This document shows, in pieces, positions 1-11,420 of a stretch of 64,000 bases of DNA (position 1 is the first letter of the stretch; every line of letters begins with the position of its first letter). The stretch spans positions 399,417,993-399,481,992 of the forward strand of contig NC_058520.1 in NCBI RefSeq assembly GCF_904849725.1, given 5' to 3'. The position numbers were made by a program, and so were the translations under genes. A model generated the notes under the pieces. The model was not told the DNA's origin. It worked only from the letters and a program-made list of their open reading frames with translations, and made no database searches. The stretch comes from Hordeum vulgare subsp. vulgare. Lineage: Eukaryota > Streptophyta > Magnoliopsida > Poales > Poaceae.

Positions 1-318
1 CATCTTTGCACTTGTTCCAAGAATCAATACTATTTTTGGGCAAAGATGAAAACCAAGTTTTTGCCCGATCTCGCAACGAGAACGGAAATAGCTTCAATTT
101 AATAACATCATTATCCACATCTTTCTTATTTTGCATATCGCAAAGCTCAATGAAGGTATTAAGATGGGATGCGACATCTTCACTAGTAAGGCCGGAGAAT
201 TGCTCTTTCATAACAAGATTCGGCAAAGGAGCATTGATTTCATATGATTCCGCACTAGTGGCGGGAGCAATCGGAGTACTAATAAAACCATTATTATTAG
301 TATTCGAGAAGTCATAAA
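1..318 (-). pseudogene. Gypsy gag, N-terminal part (runs off left edge)
   Basis: Read on the minus strand from about 292 down to 1, the frame gives a continuous Gypsy gag segment of about 100 codons. It contains a retrotransposon-gag-like stretch (LKLFPFSLRDRAKTWFSSLP) followed by a Ser/Trp/Lys-rich helix. The expected ATG lies near 339, but a one-base difference around 318 puts it out of frame with the rest, so the start is frameshifted. The product would be the capsid precursor that packages element RNA. The rest of gag and pol lies beyond the left edge. The open plus-strand frame over the same bases is the shadow of this conserved coding strand. Confidence 0.75.
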
Positions 319-609
319 AGTTTGGTGTTTTCAGTCATGGTGACTTCAGCAAGCAGACAAGCACACAAACGAACAGAAAGCAAGCGAGAGAAAAGGGCAA
401 ACGAAAAAGGCAAATATTTTTGTAAATTTTGTTTTTCAGAAGTGGGGGGGAGGAAAACGAGAGGCAAAAGAAGTAAATGCAAGATATGATTTTGCGACAC
501 TTACTTGGATAATCTTCACTTAGAATAATCCCCGGTGCCAGAAATTGACACGTTGACGGGAGACTATTCTTGACTTGATCCTCCCGGCAACGGCGCCAGA
601 AATTCTTCT
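319..609 (-). other. Gypsy 5' untranslated leader with primer-binding site
   Basis: This is the internal leader between the minus-strand LTR and gag. The primer-binding site lies at 598-582 and reads TGGCGCCGTTGCCGGGA, which is complementary to the 3' end of tRNA-Asp as in many plant Gypsy elements. It starts about 11 bases inside the LTR end. The remainder is a low-complexity leader with no credible ORF. Confidence 0.75.
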
Positions 610-2119
610 TGCTACCTCTTGAGCTTGTGTTGGTTTTTCCCTTGAAGAGGAAAGGGTGATGCAGCACAGTAGCAGTAAGTATTTCCCTCAGTTTTGAGAA
701 CCAAGGTATCAATCCAGTAGGAGTATCAAGCCAAGTTTCCAAAGTACTTGTGCAAAAACAGCAAACTTGCACCCAACGCTACAAAGGGGTTGTCAATCCC
801 TTCATGATTCATTGCAAGGTGAGATCTGAAGGTGGAAAGTGCAACAAAGTAAAAGTGTAAGGCTGAAAATATGATGTGAAGTAGACCCGGGGGCCATAGT
901 GTTCACTAGAGGCTTCTCTCAAAATAGCAAGTATTACGGTGGGTGAACGAATTACTATCGAGCAATTGATAGAATCGCGCAAAGTCATGACGATATCTAA
1001 TGCAATGATCATACATATAGGCATCACGTCCGAGACAAGTAGACCGATACTGTCTGCATCTACTACTATTACTCCACACATCGACCGCTATCCAACATGC
1101 ATCTAGTGTATTGAGATCATGACGAACAGAGTAACGCCTTAAGCAAGATGACATGATGTAGAGGGATAAATTCATGCAATAGATATAAACCCCATCTTTT
1201 TACCCTTGATGGCAACAACACGGTGCGTGCCTCGCTACCCCTTTTGTCACTGGGTGAGGTCACCGCATGATATGAACCCAAAACCAAGCACTTCTCCCAT
1301 TGCAATAATCATAGATCAAGTTGGCCAAACAAAACCCACAACTCGAAGAGAAATACAAGGATATGAAATCTTGCATACAAGAGATGAGAAGAAACTCAAA
1401 TAAGATTCATAGATAATCTGATCATAAATTCACAATTCATCGGATCTCGACAAACACACCGCAAAAGAACATTACATCGGACAGATCTCCATGAAGATCA
1501 TGGAGAACTTTGTATTGAAGATCCAAGAGAGCGAAGAAGCCATCTAGCTACTAGCTATGGACCCGAAGGTCTATGGTGAAATAATCACGCATCATCGGAG
1601 AGGCAATGGTGTTGATGAAGAAGCCCTCTGTATCCGATTCCCCCCTCCGACAGGGCACCAGAACGTGCCCCACATGGGATCTTGCAGAGACAGAAGCTTG
1701 CGGCGGCGGAAAAGTATTTTCGTGGATCTTTCTCGTGGTTTTGGATTTTTCGGGGATTTATAGGCAGAAGAAGTAGGGCAGACGAGCCACAGGGGGCCCA
1801 CAAGCCTGCTAGGTGCGCCCCCCTGGCCACGCCTAGGGGGCTTGTGGCCTCCCGTGGTGGCCTCTGCCTTGGTTCTCACGCCCCCGTGCGTATCTTCTGT
1901 TCCGGAAAAAATCTTTTCGGAAGTTTTATTCCGTTTGGACTCCGTTTAATATTCTCCTCTGAAAAGGGTCAAAAACACGGAAAAAACAGGAACTGGCACT
2001 TTGCACTGAGTTAATAAGTTAGTCCCAAAAAAGATATAAAAGGCATACAAAACATCCAAAGTTTGACAAGATAATAGCATGGAACCATCAAAAATTATAG
2101 ATATGTTGGAGACGTATCA
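610..2119 (-). repeat. Gypsy LTR (5' LTR of the left-edge element)
   Basis: This is a 1510-bp LTR on the minus strand. It starts TGATACGTCTCCAAC at 2119 and ends GTAGCA at 610, just before the PBS. It is clearly related to the LTR pair at 25445-27084 and 31250-32890, sharing the start, the 'tttttgggactaa' block and the 'cctacttgc/ccccgggtc' block, but it is diverged, so it is a different copy or subfamily. The 5 bases after it (2120-2124, TGGAT) should be one half of its target duplication; the other half is outside the window. Confidence 0.8.
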
Positions 2120-2835
2120 TGGATCTATAAGCAATGGAGGGAAAATACAACTTGCTAGGGAACGTGATGGGACTACCATGGGTTATCGCTACGCAGAAGG
2201 ATCTCAAATGCCATGCTTGAACAGGTTAATGGTGAATGGATCTAGCGTTCATGGAGTTTCGGCGCTGCCCTAAGAAATACGGGAGTTCAAGATCTAGCCT
2301 TAATGAAGGAAGAGGACTTACCCGAAGGAATAAGGCGATAACGGAAGAAGGTCACAGAGGTTCTGCAACAGGGACTGCACCCCCGATCGGCCTAGGAAAC
2401 TGCTGGTCCACGACAGAAGCTCGGCGATGGCGAGGTGGTCAAGACGCGAGTTCAAGGAGAACGAAGCAGCCGAGGAGACGGAATGGGGATAGGTGGGGAT
2501 GTTTCCCCACTCCCTTGCGACGATTTAAAGACCTAGGGCAGAGTTGAAATGGCAGGCGCGGGAATCGAGGCAACAAATTGAAAACCGAAAATAATGGCGC
2601 CTAGATTTTTGGGATAGCAGGATAAAGACGAAAAGATCTGTTGCAAGTGATGTCATCAAAATCCCGGGAATAGTGGAGAAGGTGATGTCACCAATAAATG
2701 ACCTGGCGACTCAAGCAAGTTGAGAAAGTTGGCGGCTCATCACTTATTAAAGAAAGGATGGAGGTAATATGAGTCACCAAAGACAAGCGTAAAGGTTAGT
2801 TGGCGTGAATGAATTCAAGTTAATCGGGGGCCTAA
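2120..2835 (+). mobile_element. 3' internal end of a Gypsy-type element
   Basis: This segment lies between the minus-strand LTR and the LTR that begins at 2836. It has no long credible ORF; several 60-100-codon frames are present but none resembles a known domain. It ends in a purine-rich tract (about 2822-2835, ATCGGGGGCCTAA) directly before the TGTTGGGG terminus, as expected for a polypurine tract. The first ~150 bp could belong to a different repeat; I cannot place that boundary. Confidence 0.5.
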
Positions 2836-3320
2836 TGTTGGGGATATTACGTGTGGTATGACCCGCCCTGCTCGGCCGGGTCAGGAAAGCGGTGAATCAT
2901 ATATACATGGTGAGTATAAGCCTTGTCTCGGGCCTGAGATTTGCAGAAGGCCTTCGTCAAGGAGGGCCACCAGGGCCCATGAGCCGGATAGTGGTTCAGG
3001 TTTGAGGGAGAGGATAAGTCGCCAAGGAGGTTTCCTGGCTTGGAAAACACGGCGACTTAGAGATATGGAAGGCCACGATTTGTAACGTGGCCAGAACTTT
3101 GTAAACCCAGGAGCCTCGACCTGTATATAAAGGCGAGTCTCTAGGGCGGATAGGTTAGGTTAGAAATCATCGAGAGCTAGGTCACGCGAGTTACGCCCTC
3201 CTTGTAATCGAATCCACCATCAATATACACAAAGCAAGATGTAGGCTTTTACCTCCATCGAAGGGGTTGAACCTGGGTAAACCTGAGTCTCACTTCCGCT
3301 CACCCTCTTTGAGTCGCCAC
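2836..3320 (+). repeat. 3' LTR, interrupted at 3320
   Basis: The LTR starts TGTTGGGGATATTACG immediately after a polypurine tract. It has a TATA box (TATATAAA, 3124-3131) and a downstream GC-rich leader. It stops abruptly at 3320, where a different LTR begins, so it was interrupted by that insertion. The 5 bases before the junction are GCCAC; the matching right-hand copy is not visible because the inserted element is itself truncated. Confidence 0.65.
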
Positions 3321-4795
3321 TGATACGTCTCCATCGTATCTACTTTTCCAAACTCTTTTGCCCTTGTTTTGGACTCTAATTTGCATGATTTGAATGGAAC
3401 TAACCTGGACTGATGTTGTTTTCAGCAGAATTGCCTTGGTGTTATTTTTGTGCAGAAATCAAAGTTCTCCAAGCGTCCTGAAAAATTACGAAGATCATTT
3501 TTGGAAAATATGAAAAATATCTGCGCCAAGTTCCACCTGAGGGGGTGGGCCAGTGGGCCACAAGCCCTGGCTCCGCCACCCCCCTGGTGGCGGTGGCAGG
3601 CTTGTGGGGCCCACACAGCTCTGCTGCCCCCAATCTCAGGTCTATAAGTTCCCTTTCATCCCAGAAAAATTAAAAAGAGAAGTTTTCGTCGCGTTTGCGA
3701 TACGGAGCCGCTGCCACCACATGTTCTTCATCTAGAGGGCAGATCTGGAGTCCGTCTTGGGCTCCGGAGAGGGGACATCGTCGCCATCGTCATCATCAAC
3801 CTTCTTCCCTCTCCAATTCCATGAAGCTCTTCGTCGTTCGTGAGTAATCTATTCGTAGGCTCCTGGACGGTGATGAGTAGGATGAGATCTATCATGTAAT
3901 CGAGTTAGTTTTGATGGGGATTGATCCCTAGTATCCACTATGTTCTGAGATTGATGTTGCTACTACTTTGCCATGCTTAATGCTTGTCACTAGGGCCCGA
4001 GTGCCATGATTTCAGATCTGAAATTATTATGTTGCCACCAATATATGTGTGTTTTAGATCCGATCTTGCAAGTTGTAGTTACCTACTATGTGTTATGATC
4101 CGGCAACCCTGGAGTGACAATAACCAGAACCACTCCCGGTGATGACCATAGTTTGAGGAGTTCATGTGTTCACTAAGTGCTAATGTGTTGGTCCGGTTCT
4201 TTATTAAAAGGAGAACCTTAATATCCCGTAGTTTCCTTTTGGACCCCGCTGCCACGGGAGGGATGGACAATAGATGTCATGCAAGTTCTTTTCCCTAAGC
4301 ACGTATGACGACACACGGAATGCATGCCTACATCATATTGACGAACGGGAGCTAGCCACATATCTCTCCGTGTTATAACTGTTGCATGATGAATATCATC
4401 CAAACAAATCAGCGACCCATTGCCTACGAGTTTGTCCTACTCTTGTTGTTACTTGTCTTGCTCTGCTGCTGTTACTACTGTCGCTCGCTACTGTTGCTAC
4501 TTGCTACTGCTGTCACTACTGCTGTTCCTTGCCACTGTTATTGCTCGTTACACTGCTGCTACCTGTTACAATTTTGGTTCGTTGGTCGTTGACGGGAACT
4601 GACAATTTCCGTCAACGAGGCAACTTGGCGCCATTGATACAATCGTTAGGAATAGTCTGTCGTCAACAGATCGTTTCTGACACCGTTGTTATCATACTAC
4701 TTTGCTATTACTACTTTGCTTGCAGATACTAATCTTTCAAGTGTGGTTGAATCTGACAAATTTAGCTGCTAATACTCGAGAGTATTCTCTCACCT
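3321..4795 (+). repeat. Gypsy-type LTR lacking its 3' end
   Basis: It starts TGATACGTCTCCATCG and has the usual composition of a Triticeae Gypsy LTR, including a CT/GCTGCTACTG-rich tract near 4440-4570. It proceeds through the block 'actaatctttcaagtgtggttg' (4729 onward) that in related LTRs lies about 100 bp from the 3' terminus. At about 4795 it switches directly to Copia gag sequence, so the terminal CA, PBS and internal domain are missing. This looks like a deletion junction rather than a clean insertion. Confidence 0.65.
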
Positions 4796-6733
4796 CCTGT
4801 TTGGCAATCAACAGCCACCAAGGTGCGATGGCTCCATCATTAAGTCCTTTCACAAGGACATCCGCCATGACAAAACCATGACAGTGATCCTGAAGAACTT
4901 GGACAGGAGCTTGCAATGCTCGTGAGGAAATTCCATAAGTTTACAAGGCGTGGCCAGTTTGGTAAATCTTCAAGAAGAGATATGAGGAAATCATAATCTT
5001 CATCTGAGGACTATACGAAAAGAACCTGCCACAAATGCAAGAAATCAAGTCACTATATTGTTGATTGTCCTCGTTGGGTGAAGGAATCAACGAAGAAGAA
5101 ATACAAGGATGAAAGTTCTGATGACTCGAAGAAAAAGAAGAAATCTTCAAAATGCTCATCCTCAAAGTCCTCATCGCACAAGAAGGCTAGTTTCAGAAAG
5201 GCCCGGGCATTCATTGGCAAGGAAATGGATTCTTAGGAAGAATTTGAGGAATGTGATGAAGAGGAAGGTTCAGAAGAAGACTCAAAGTCTGGTGTGGCAA
5301 GTCTTGCACTGGCTACCACATTCGTCAGCAAGTCAATCTTCAACCTTGAAGAAAATGACAACTCTACCTATGCTGATGACTATGCTGATGACTTCGCTCC
5401 AACCTATTGCTTCATGGCAAAAGGTTCAAAGGTACCGAATGACACTTCCTCCTCTGATTCAAGTGACTGTGAACCTGATGATTATAAAAAACCCAGTTAC
5501 AGTAAACTGGCCAACATTGCAACTAAGTAACAAAGTGCCATTGAAAAGCTTGAAAAACTGCTAGACAAAAGCGATGATCTGTTGAATGATGAAATGAATC
5601 ATACTCAAATCCTCACTGAAGATATGAAAAATCTTCAGTCTAGATTTGATAGTCTTCAAGATCGTTATGGCACACTCTTAGCTGATCATGAGAAAGTTTC
5701 CTATGAATTTCTTCAAAGGAAACTTGATCTTGAGAAGTTGAAGATGTCTCATGATGATCTTTGGATGGAAAATGATTCATTACTTGCTCAACATATCAGT
5801 GCCGCTCAGGTAGAATTCACTCCACCATGTCTCAAATGCATCGAGCATGATACTGCCAATTCTTCACCACAATCATCAAATGCTTCAATTGCTACAAATT
5901 CTTCAACTTCTACTATGGTAACAAATTCCTCACTTGAGGAAACCACAACTATTACTGATGAAAATGCAGGTTTGAAGGAATTGTATGTGACATGCATGCA
6001 CAAAAGTCTCAAAGGGCATCAAACCCTTTGTGATGTGCTCAAAAATCAGATTTTGAACAGGAACCCGAGGAAAGAAGGAATTGCCTTTGAAAGGAAACTG
6101 AATGCTGATGGATCATACTGGAAACCTAAGCAGTATCCCAAAACCTCATGGGTTGCTGCTAAAGGACCTCCTGTTGATCCATCCAATCTAACAGGCTTTG
6201 CATGTGAATTATCCTATTCCTCAGATGAGTCATTTGACTCCAACTATAAACTGTTCAAAAATCAATCTGGTGAAGTATTTGCTCGATATGTTGGAACTAA
6301 CTACAGGAATGGACCACCCCTGAGGAAAATTTGGGTCCCCAAAAGTTGCTTGGAAAATCTTCAGGTGAATGTCCTCATGACACCACCTGTGAAGAACCTG
6401 AACCCTAGATCAAATTCCTCAGGTGGACCAAATTATTCAAGAGGATCAAAATCCTCATCTGGTCAAAACTTTGCTCGTACTCATGCTAATGCTTCTGATA
6501 TGCGGGGAAATTACAAGGGATATGAATATGAGCATTATACCTGAAATCATTGTGTTCATAAATCCTCAAAGAACTTCTGTGCCTATTCATTTGAGTACTC
6601 TAACCCCCCTACTGTGAAGAGAAGTGCATTAGCTTCAATGCCCCCTTTCTCATATGATGCTCGCAGGATCATGAACTCTTTGCCACCCCTTCAGATGTGG
6701 GTGGTGAAGAAATTGAACTCATCACTTCTGTAG
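4796..6733 (+). pseudogene. Maximus-1 gag (capsid/nucleocapsid), broken
   Basis: One reading frame runs from about 4850 to 6733. It has a CCHC zinc knuckle (5027-5071, C-x2-C-x4-H-x4-C), a Lys/Ser-rich stretch, an acidic segment, and a coiled-coil-like region rich in Leu/Glu/Lys (about 5535-5790). In-frame stops are TAA 4994, TAG 5234, TAA 5528 and TGA 6542. Sequence on both sides of each stop remains coding-like, so these are point lesions. The last ~60 codons overlap the start of the pol frame. The N-terminal capsid part is missing at the 4795 junction. Confidence 0.8.
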
Positions 6734-8208
6734 GTCAGGTCTCCAGACGAAAATCACCATCTGAAGAATTTGCTAGAGACCTGAGAAAAATGCTTGATTG
6801 GACACAAGCTAAAATTGATGAAATGATAACATTTCACACGTCCTCAAAGTTACTGTTTAAGATGAAATTCCTGTCTGATGAAATTGATATCATATTCTTC
6901 ATTTCTGAAGCATATGAGATGGTAAGCTGCACTAATTCATCTGTAGGAGGACAACCCAAGAGCACTGAGTGGGTTCTTGATAGTGGTTGCACACAGCACA
7001 TGACTGGTGATAGAAGCTTGCTGATGAATATGCCACTAACTCCATCACCACTGAAGCAAATCACATATGTTGACAAAAGTAAAAGCAAGGTATTGGTACT
7101 TGGCAAAGTGGCTATTTCCAAGGACACGCACATGGACAAAGTGATGCTTGTAGAATCACTTGGGTTTAACCTCATGTCAGTCTCAATGCTTTGTGATCTT
7201 GATATGGTTGTTATCTTTGGAAAATATAGGTGTGTAGTCATCATGGAATCTGACAGATCCAAAGTCTTCGAAGGTGTTAGGAGAGGAGACTTGTACATTG
7301 TTGATTTTTCCACATGCCATCAACCAGCCACATGCTTACTAGCAAAAACCTTAGAAGGCTGGCTATGGCATCGAAGACTTGGTCATGCAGGCATGAGGAA
7401 CTTGCACACGCTGGCGAAGAAAAAGAATGTCATTGGCATTGAATCAGTCAAATCTGTCAAGGACCACCTTTGTGGTGCTTGTGAGTCTGGAAAAATGACC
7501 AGATCCAAACACTCCTCGAAGACCATCATGACTACTACCCGTCTGTTTGAATTGCTTCACATGGATCTATTTGGACCTACTCATTATGCTACTCTAACAA
7601 ATGCAGCATCTTTATATGGCTTTGTCATAGTTGATGATTATTCTAGATATACTTAGGTGCATATCATTCTGTATAAAACTGAAGTGCAGGAAGTCTTCAA
7701 ACAATTTTCCTCAAGGGCCTCGACGAACTTTGGCATCAAGATCAAACACATCAGGAGTGATAATGGGACATAATTCAAAAACACTGGTCTTGATGATTAT
7801 CTTTATGAACTTAGTATTACTCACGAATTATCTGCTCCTTATACTCCTCAACGGAATGGCATCGTTGAATGCAAGAACATGACTCTGGTTGAAATGGCAC
7901 GGACTATGCTTGAAGAATATCAGACTCCTCGTCATTTCTGGCCTGAAGCAATCAACACTGCTTGACACATCATCAACAGGGTATATCTTCACAAATTCCT
8001 CAAGAAAACCTCATATGAACTCCTCACTGACAAGAAACCCAATGTAAGTTATTTCAAAGTCTTCGGTGCAAGATGCTGGATTAGAGATCCTCACCATAGG
8101 TCAAATTTGCACCTAAAGCACATGAGGGTTTTATGCTTGGTTGCTGAAAGGACTCGCACGCCTACAGAGTCTTCAACACCTATCACAACAAGGTTGTTGA
8201 AACTATAG
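6697..8208 (+). pseudogene. Maximus-1 pol: protease and integrase, broken
   Basis: The frame from 6697 encodes the aspartic protease active site LDSG (DSG at 6979-6987), then the gag-pre-integrase zinc region (LWHRRLGHAG ... CGACESGK) and the start of the integrase core (LLHMDLFGP). A TAG at 7654 ends the open frame. The integrase continues in the same frame with the second catalytic Asp (RSDNG) and catalytic Glu (NGIVE), but with further stops at TAA ~7774 and TGA ~7963. A frameshift falls in the linker near 8110-8300 before RT. The enzyme would cut the polyprotein (PR) and insert cDNA (IN). Several stops are compatible with C-to-T or G-to-A decay of methylated DNA (inference). Confidence 0.8.
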
Positions 8209-10110
8209 ATGTGCGGTTCGATGAAACTAATGGCTCGCAAAGAGAGCAATTGCCTCGTGTGCCAGATAAATTATCTCCTGAGGAAGCAATCAAGTTCAAA
8301 GCTACTTAAGAAATTTGTTCCTACAAAGGAAATTGCTGAAGAAATCGTCCCCAGCACTGATGAAATTCAAGAAGGTGTTCCTGAGGAAATTGCTCCAAAG
8401 AAAATTCCTCAGCCCAGACAAAATCCTCAACCAGCTCATCTGAGGATTGCAAATGAAGTAGAACTTGACAAAATCCTCGATGACATCAACACGCCATGTC
8501 CTCTCACTCGCTCAAAAGCTTCACACATAGTTAACTTTTGTGGGCATTCCTCTTTTGTGTCTATCACAGAACCCTCAAAAGTTGCTGAAGCTTTCGTGGA
8601 ACATGAGTGGATTCAAGCCATGCAAGATGAACTTCTTCAATTCAAGCTAAATGACATGTGGGAACTCGTCAAACGACCAGATCCTCGCAAGCACAATATC
8701 ATAGGCACCAAGTGGATTTTCCGAAACAAGCAAGATGAGTATGGTCAAGTGGTGAGGAATAAGACACGACTTGTAGCCCAAGGCTACACACAGGTTGTAG
8801 GAATTGATTTCGATGAAACTTTTGCACCTGTTGCTAGACTTGAAGCTATTCAAATTCTACTTGCTTATGCTAATCATCATAACATTACTCTATATCAAAT
8901 GGATGTGAAAAGTGCATTCCTCAATGGTAAGCTTGAGGAAGAAGTATATGTTTCTCAACCCCCACGTTTTGAGGATCCAAAGAATCCACACAAAGTCTTC
9001 ACACTCAAAAAGGCACTCTATGGCCTCAAGCAAGCCCCTCGGGTGTGGCACGATACGTTGAAGGAATTCCTCATGAAGAAAGGCTTCAAACCTGATTCAC
9101 TCGATCCAACTCTTTTCACTAAATCCTATGACAATGAACTATTTGTGTGCCAAATATATGTCGATGACATCATATTTGGTTGTACTGATAAACGCTACAG
9201 TGATGAATTTGCTTACATGATGAGTGAAGAATATCAGATGTCTATGATGGGGGAGCTGAAATTCTTCTTAGGTCTTCAAATTCGTCAACAACACAATGGC
9301 ATCTTCATATCACACGAGAAATACCTCAAGGATGTTCTGAGGAAATTCGACATGCATGAATGCAAAGGCGCCAAGACTCCCATGCCTACCAACGGCCACC
9401 TCTGCACTGACGAAAATGGTAAAGATTTCGATCAACGGGTATATCGGTCGATGATTGGCTCTTTATTGTATCTATGTGCATCTAGGCCAGATATAGTGCT
9501 TAGTGTTTGCATGTGTGCTCGTTTTCAAGCAAAACCAAAGGAATCACACCATAAGGCTGTGAAGCATATTCTTCGATACTTAGCTCACACACCAACACTA
9601 GGATTATGGTACCCCAAGGGCTCAAATCTTCATCTCGTGGGATATTCTGATTCTGACTATGCTGGTGACCGTGTGGATCGCAAGTCAACATCTGGCACTT
9701 GTCATTTCCTCGGAAGATCATTAGTCTGCTGGTCCTCAAAGAAGTGGAACTGTGTTTCTCTCTCCACTGCCGAAGTTGAGTACATTGCTACTGAATCATG
9801 TTGTGCTCAATTGCTATGGATGAAGGAAACCCTCAAAGACTACGACATCAACATGAAGAATGTGCCTCTCTACTACGACAATGAGAGTGCAATCAAGATC
9901 GCATACAACCCAATACAACACTCGAAGACTAAGCACATCCAGATTTGTCATCATTTTCTCCGGGGCCATGTCCTCAAGGGCAATATTATCATCGACCATG
10001 TGAAGACTGATGATCAACTAGTAGATATTTTCACTAAGCATTTGGATGAGAAAAGGTTTTGCAAGTTGAGGTGTGAGCTAAATATCTTAGAGTCTTCAAA
10101 TGTTTTGTGA
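8209..10110 (+). pseudogene. Maximus-1 pol: reverse transcriptase and RNase H
   Basis: This is a 633-codon open frame; the first ~35 codons are probably out of the ancestral frame. From about 8310 it reads as the integrase-RT linker, then the Copia RT (RVT_2 family): the WIFRNK and RLVAQGYTQ block, [18 protein letters not shown], and the catalytic YVDD at 9157-9168. The RNase H domain follows (YSDSDYAGD, a YYDNESA block, HSKTKHIQI, then DIFTKHLDE). It copies element RNA into cDNA and degrades the template. This is the best-preserved pol segment in the window, but it is separated by frameshifts from the rest of the polyprotein. Confidence 0.88.
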
Positions 10111-10811
10111 AAACATGCACACATCCTAACACTTATGCAAAATTGATGACTTAGATGTGCAACACACGAAGAATCGATTTTCTTCAATCAATGAAGAATA
10201 TCACTCTTAGTGTGAGGAAATTAATGAAGAATTTGGTTCTCAGGGCCCTACGACAATTGTACGCGGCGCCTGAAATCATCATTCTTATACGGTGGGTCAT
10301 GCCACCACCCAACTTTGAAATTCTTCAAGCTGTTTTTCTTCAAAGTTGAAATTCATCAACCTGACGCTTTGTCACAAAATCCTCAAGATTCTCAAAATCT
10401 TCAAAACGTTTGATGATTTTCATTTGCCTAGATATATATATAGACTGAGATTTCAAAGTCCTCAGCAGCATTCACTTATAGCTCTGTCTTCAATTTGATA
10501 TTTCATCTAAGTGAATGTGATCGGACCCGACTCCCCTCTATGCTATACTCAACCCAGTCTATTCAATTCTTCATATGCGTTCTACTTGAAACTTGTTCAA
10601 AATCCTTAATGTGTCCTTGACAACTGTAGATTTCGCAACGAAATCTTCAAAAATGAATTATATGCCGTTACACAGTAACGGGACCCACTTCCCACGCTCG
10701 GATAAGCACGATCTCCACCACTTCAATCGTGGGCTCCACGTGTTATGCGGAGACAAGCAGACAAGGGTAGTTCGGTCCGAAAGATTTGCCCGGATAGTTT
10801 TTCACCTGAGC
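10111..10811 (+). other. Maximus-1 spacer between pol and third ORF
   Basis: This is about 700 bp with no credible ORF. It is matched by 18076-18754 in Maximus-2, so it is a regular part of the family. It contains many TTCTTCA/TTCCTCA motifs and leads into a TATA box. Confidence 0.6.
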
Positions 10812-10818
10812 TATAAAT
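10812..10818 (+). promoter_or_regulatory. Internal TATA box ahead of third ORF (Maximus-1)
   Basis: TATAAAT sits in the context GAGCTATAAATAGG. It is followed by a pyrimidine-rich stretch and a leader (about 10850-11085) that resembles a plant 5' UTR, rich in CTCGTC and CGCCG. The same box and leader are present at 18755 in Maximus-2. Its promoter role is an inference. Confidence 0.5.
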
Positions 10819-11086
10819 AGGTCCTTACCCCCCTGAGTTAAAACCCTTCATCCTCTCGTCACCTCTCCGCTCGAGCTCAATTCTAGAGCCATCGCTAGCA
10901 ATCTCGTCGCCGGTGAGGAACAGCTTCACTGCCTTGCCCTCGCCCTCACCGAACTCACGCCGGAAGCGGAATCTCTTCCTCCGCCACCGCCGTAGCTGAC
11001 TTCTGCCGCCAAGTTAGGGCACAGAAGATCTGAACCGAAGAGCCTCTCACTTTTACTACTTATGTTCTTCGTGTTCTTCGCTCAGG

Positions 11087-11162
11087 GTAAATAAAATCTT
11101 ATTTTATTGCCTCTGTTGATCTACTATTTCACTTTAGATTCGCAAAATCTCTTTTTCCTCAG
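11087..11162 (+). other. Putative 76-bp leader intron ahead of third ORF (Maximus-1)
   Basis: The donor CAGG|GTAAAT and acceptor TTTTTCCTCAG| bracket a T-rich 76-bp segment, a typical plant intron size and composition. The equivalent segment in Maximus-2 (19028-19103) has the same length and retains both splice sites. No transcript evidence is available here. Confidence 0.5.
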
Positions 11163-11420
11163 TGTCTGTCAACCTCACACACTCATTCCTCAAACACTTG
11201 ATGAATTTCACTAAGCCACTCAAATTCTTCATGATATTCCTCAATTGTGTAAATTCTCGAATCTGCACAACTCTGGAACCCAAGATCAGAATGCTTAGTC
11301 AAATTCTTCAACCCACTGGTCAAATTCCTCAACTTCTAAAAAGTTTCAATTTCTTCAAATCTGAGAACGCATATGACCTCTCCAAATTCTTCGCACCCAT
11401 ACTCTGTTCAGAGGTACAAA

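Noticed and set aside
6..317. 103-codon plus-strand frame
   Set aside because: It is antisense to a Gypsy gag segment with clear gag motifs on the minus strand.
4382..4732. Leucine/tyrosine-rich frames
   Set aside because: They arise from the CTGCTAC/TTGTTAC-rich part of an LTR in three frames at once and have no start context or homologue.
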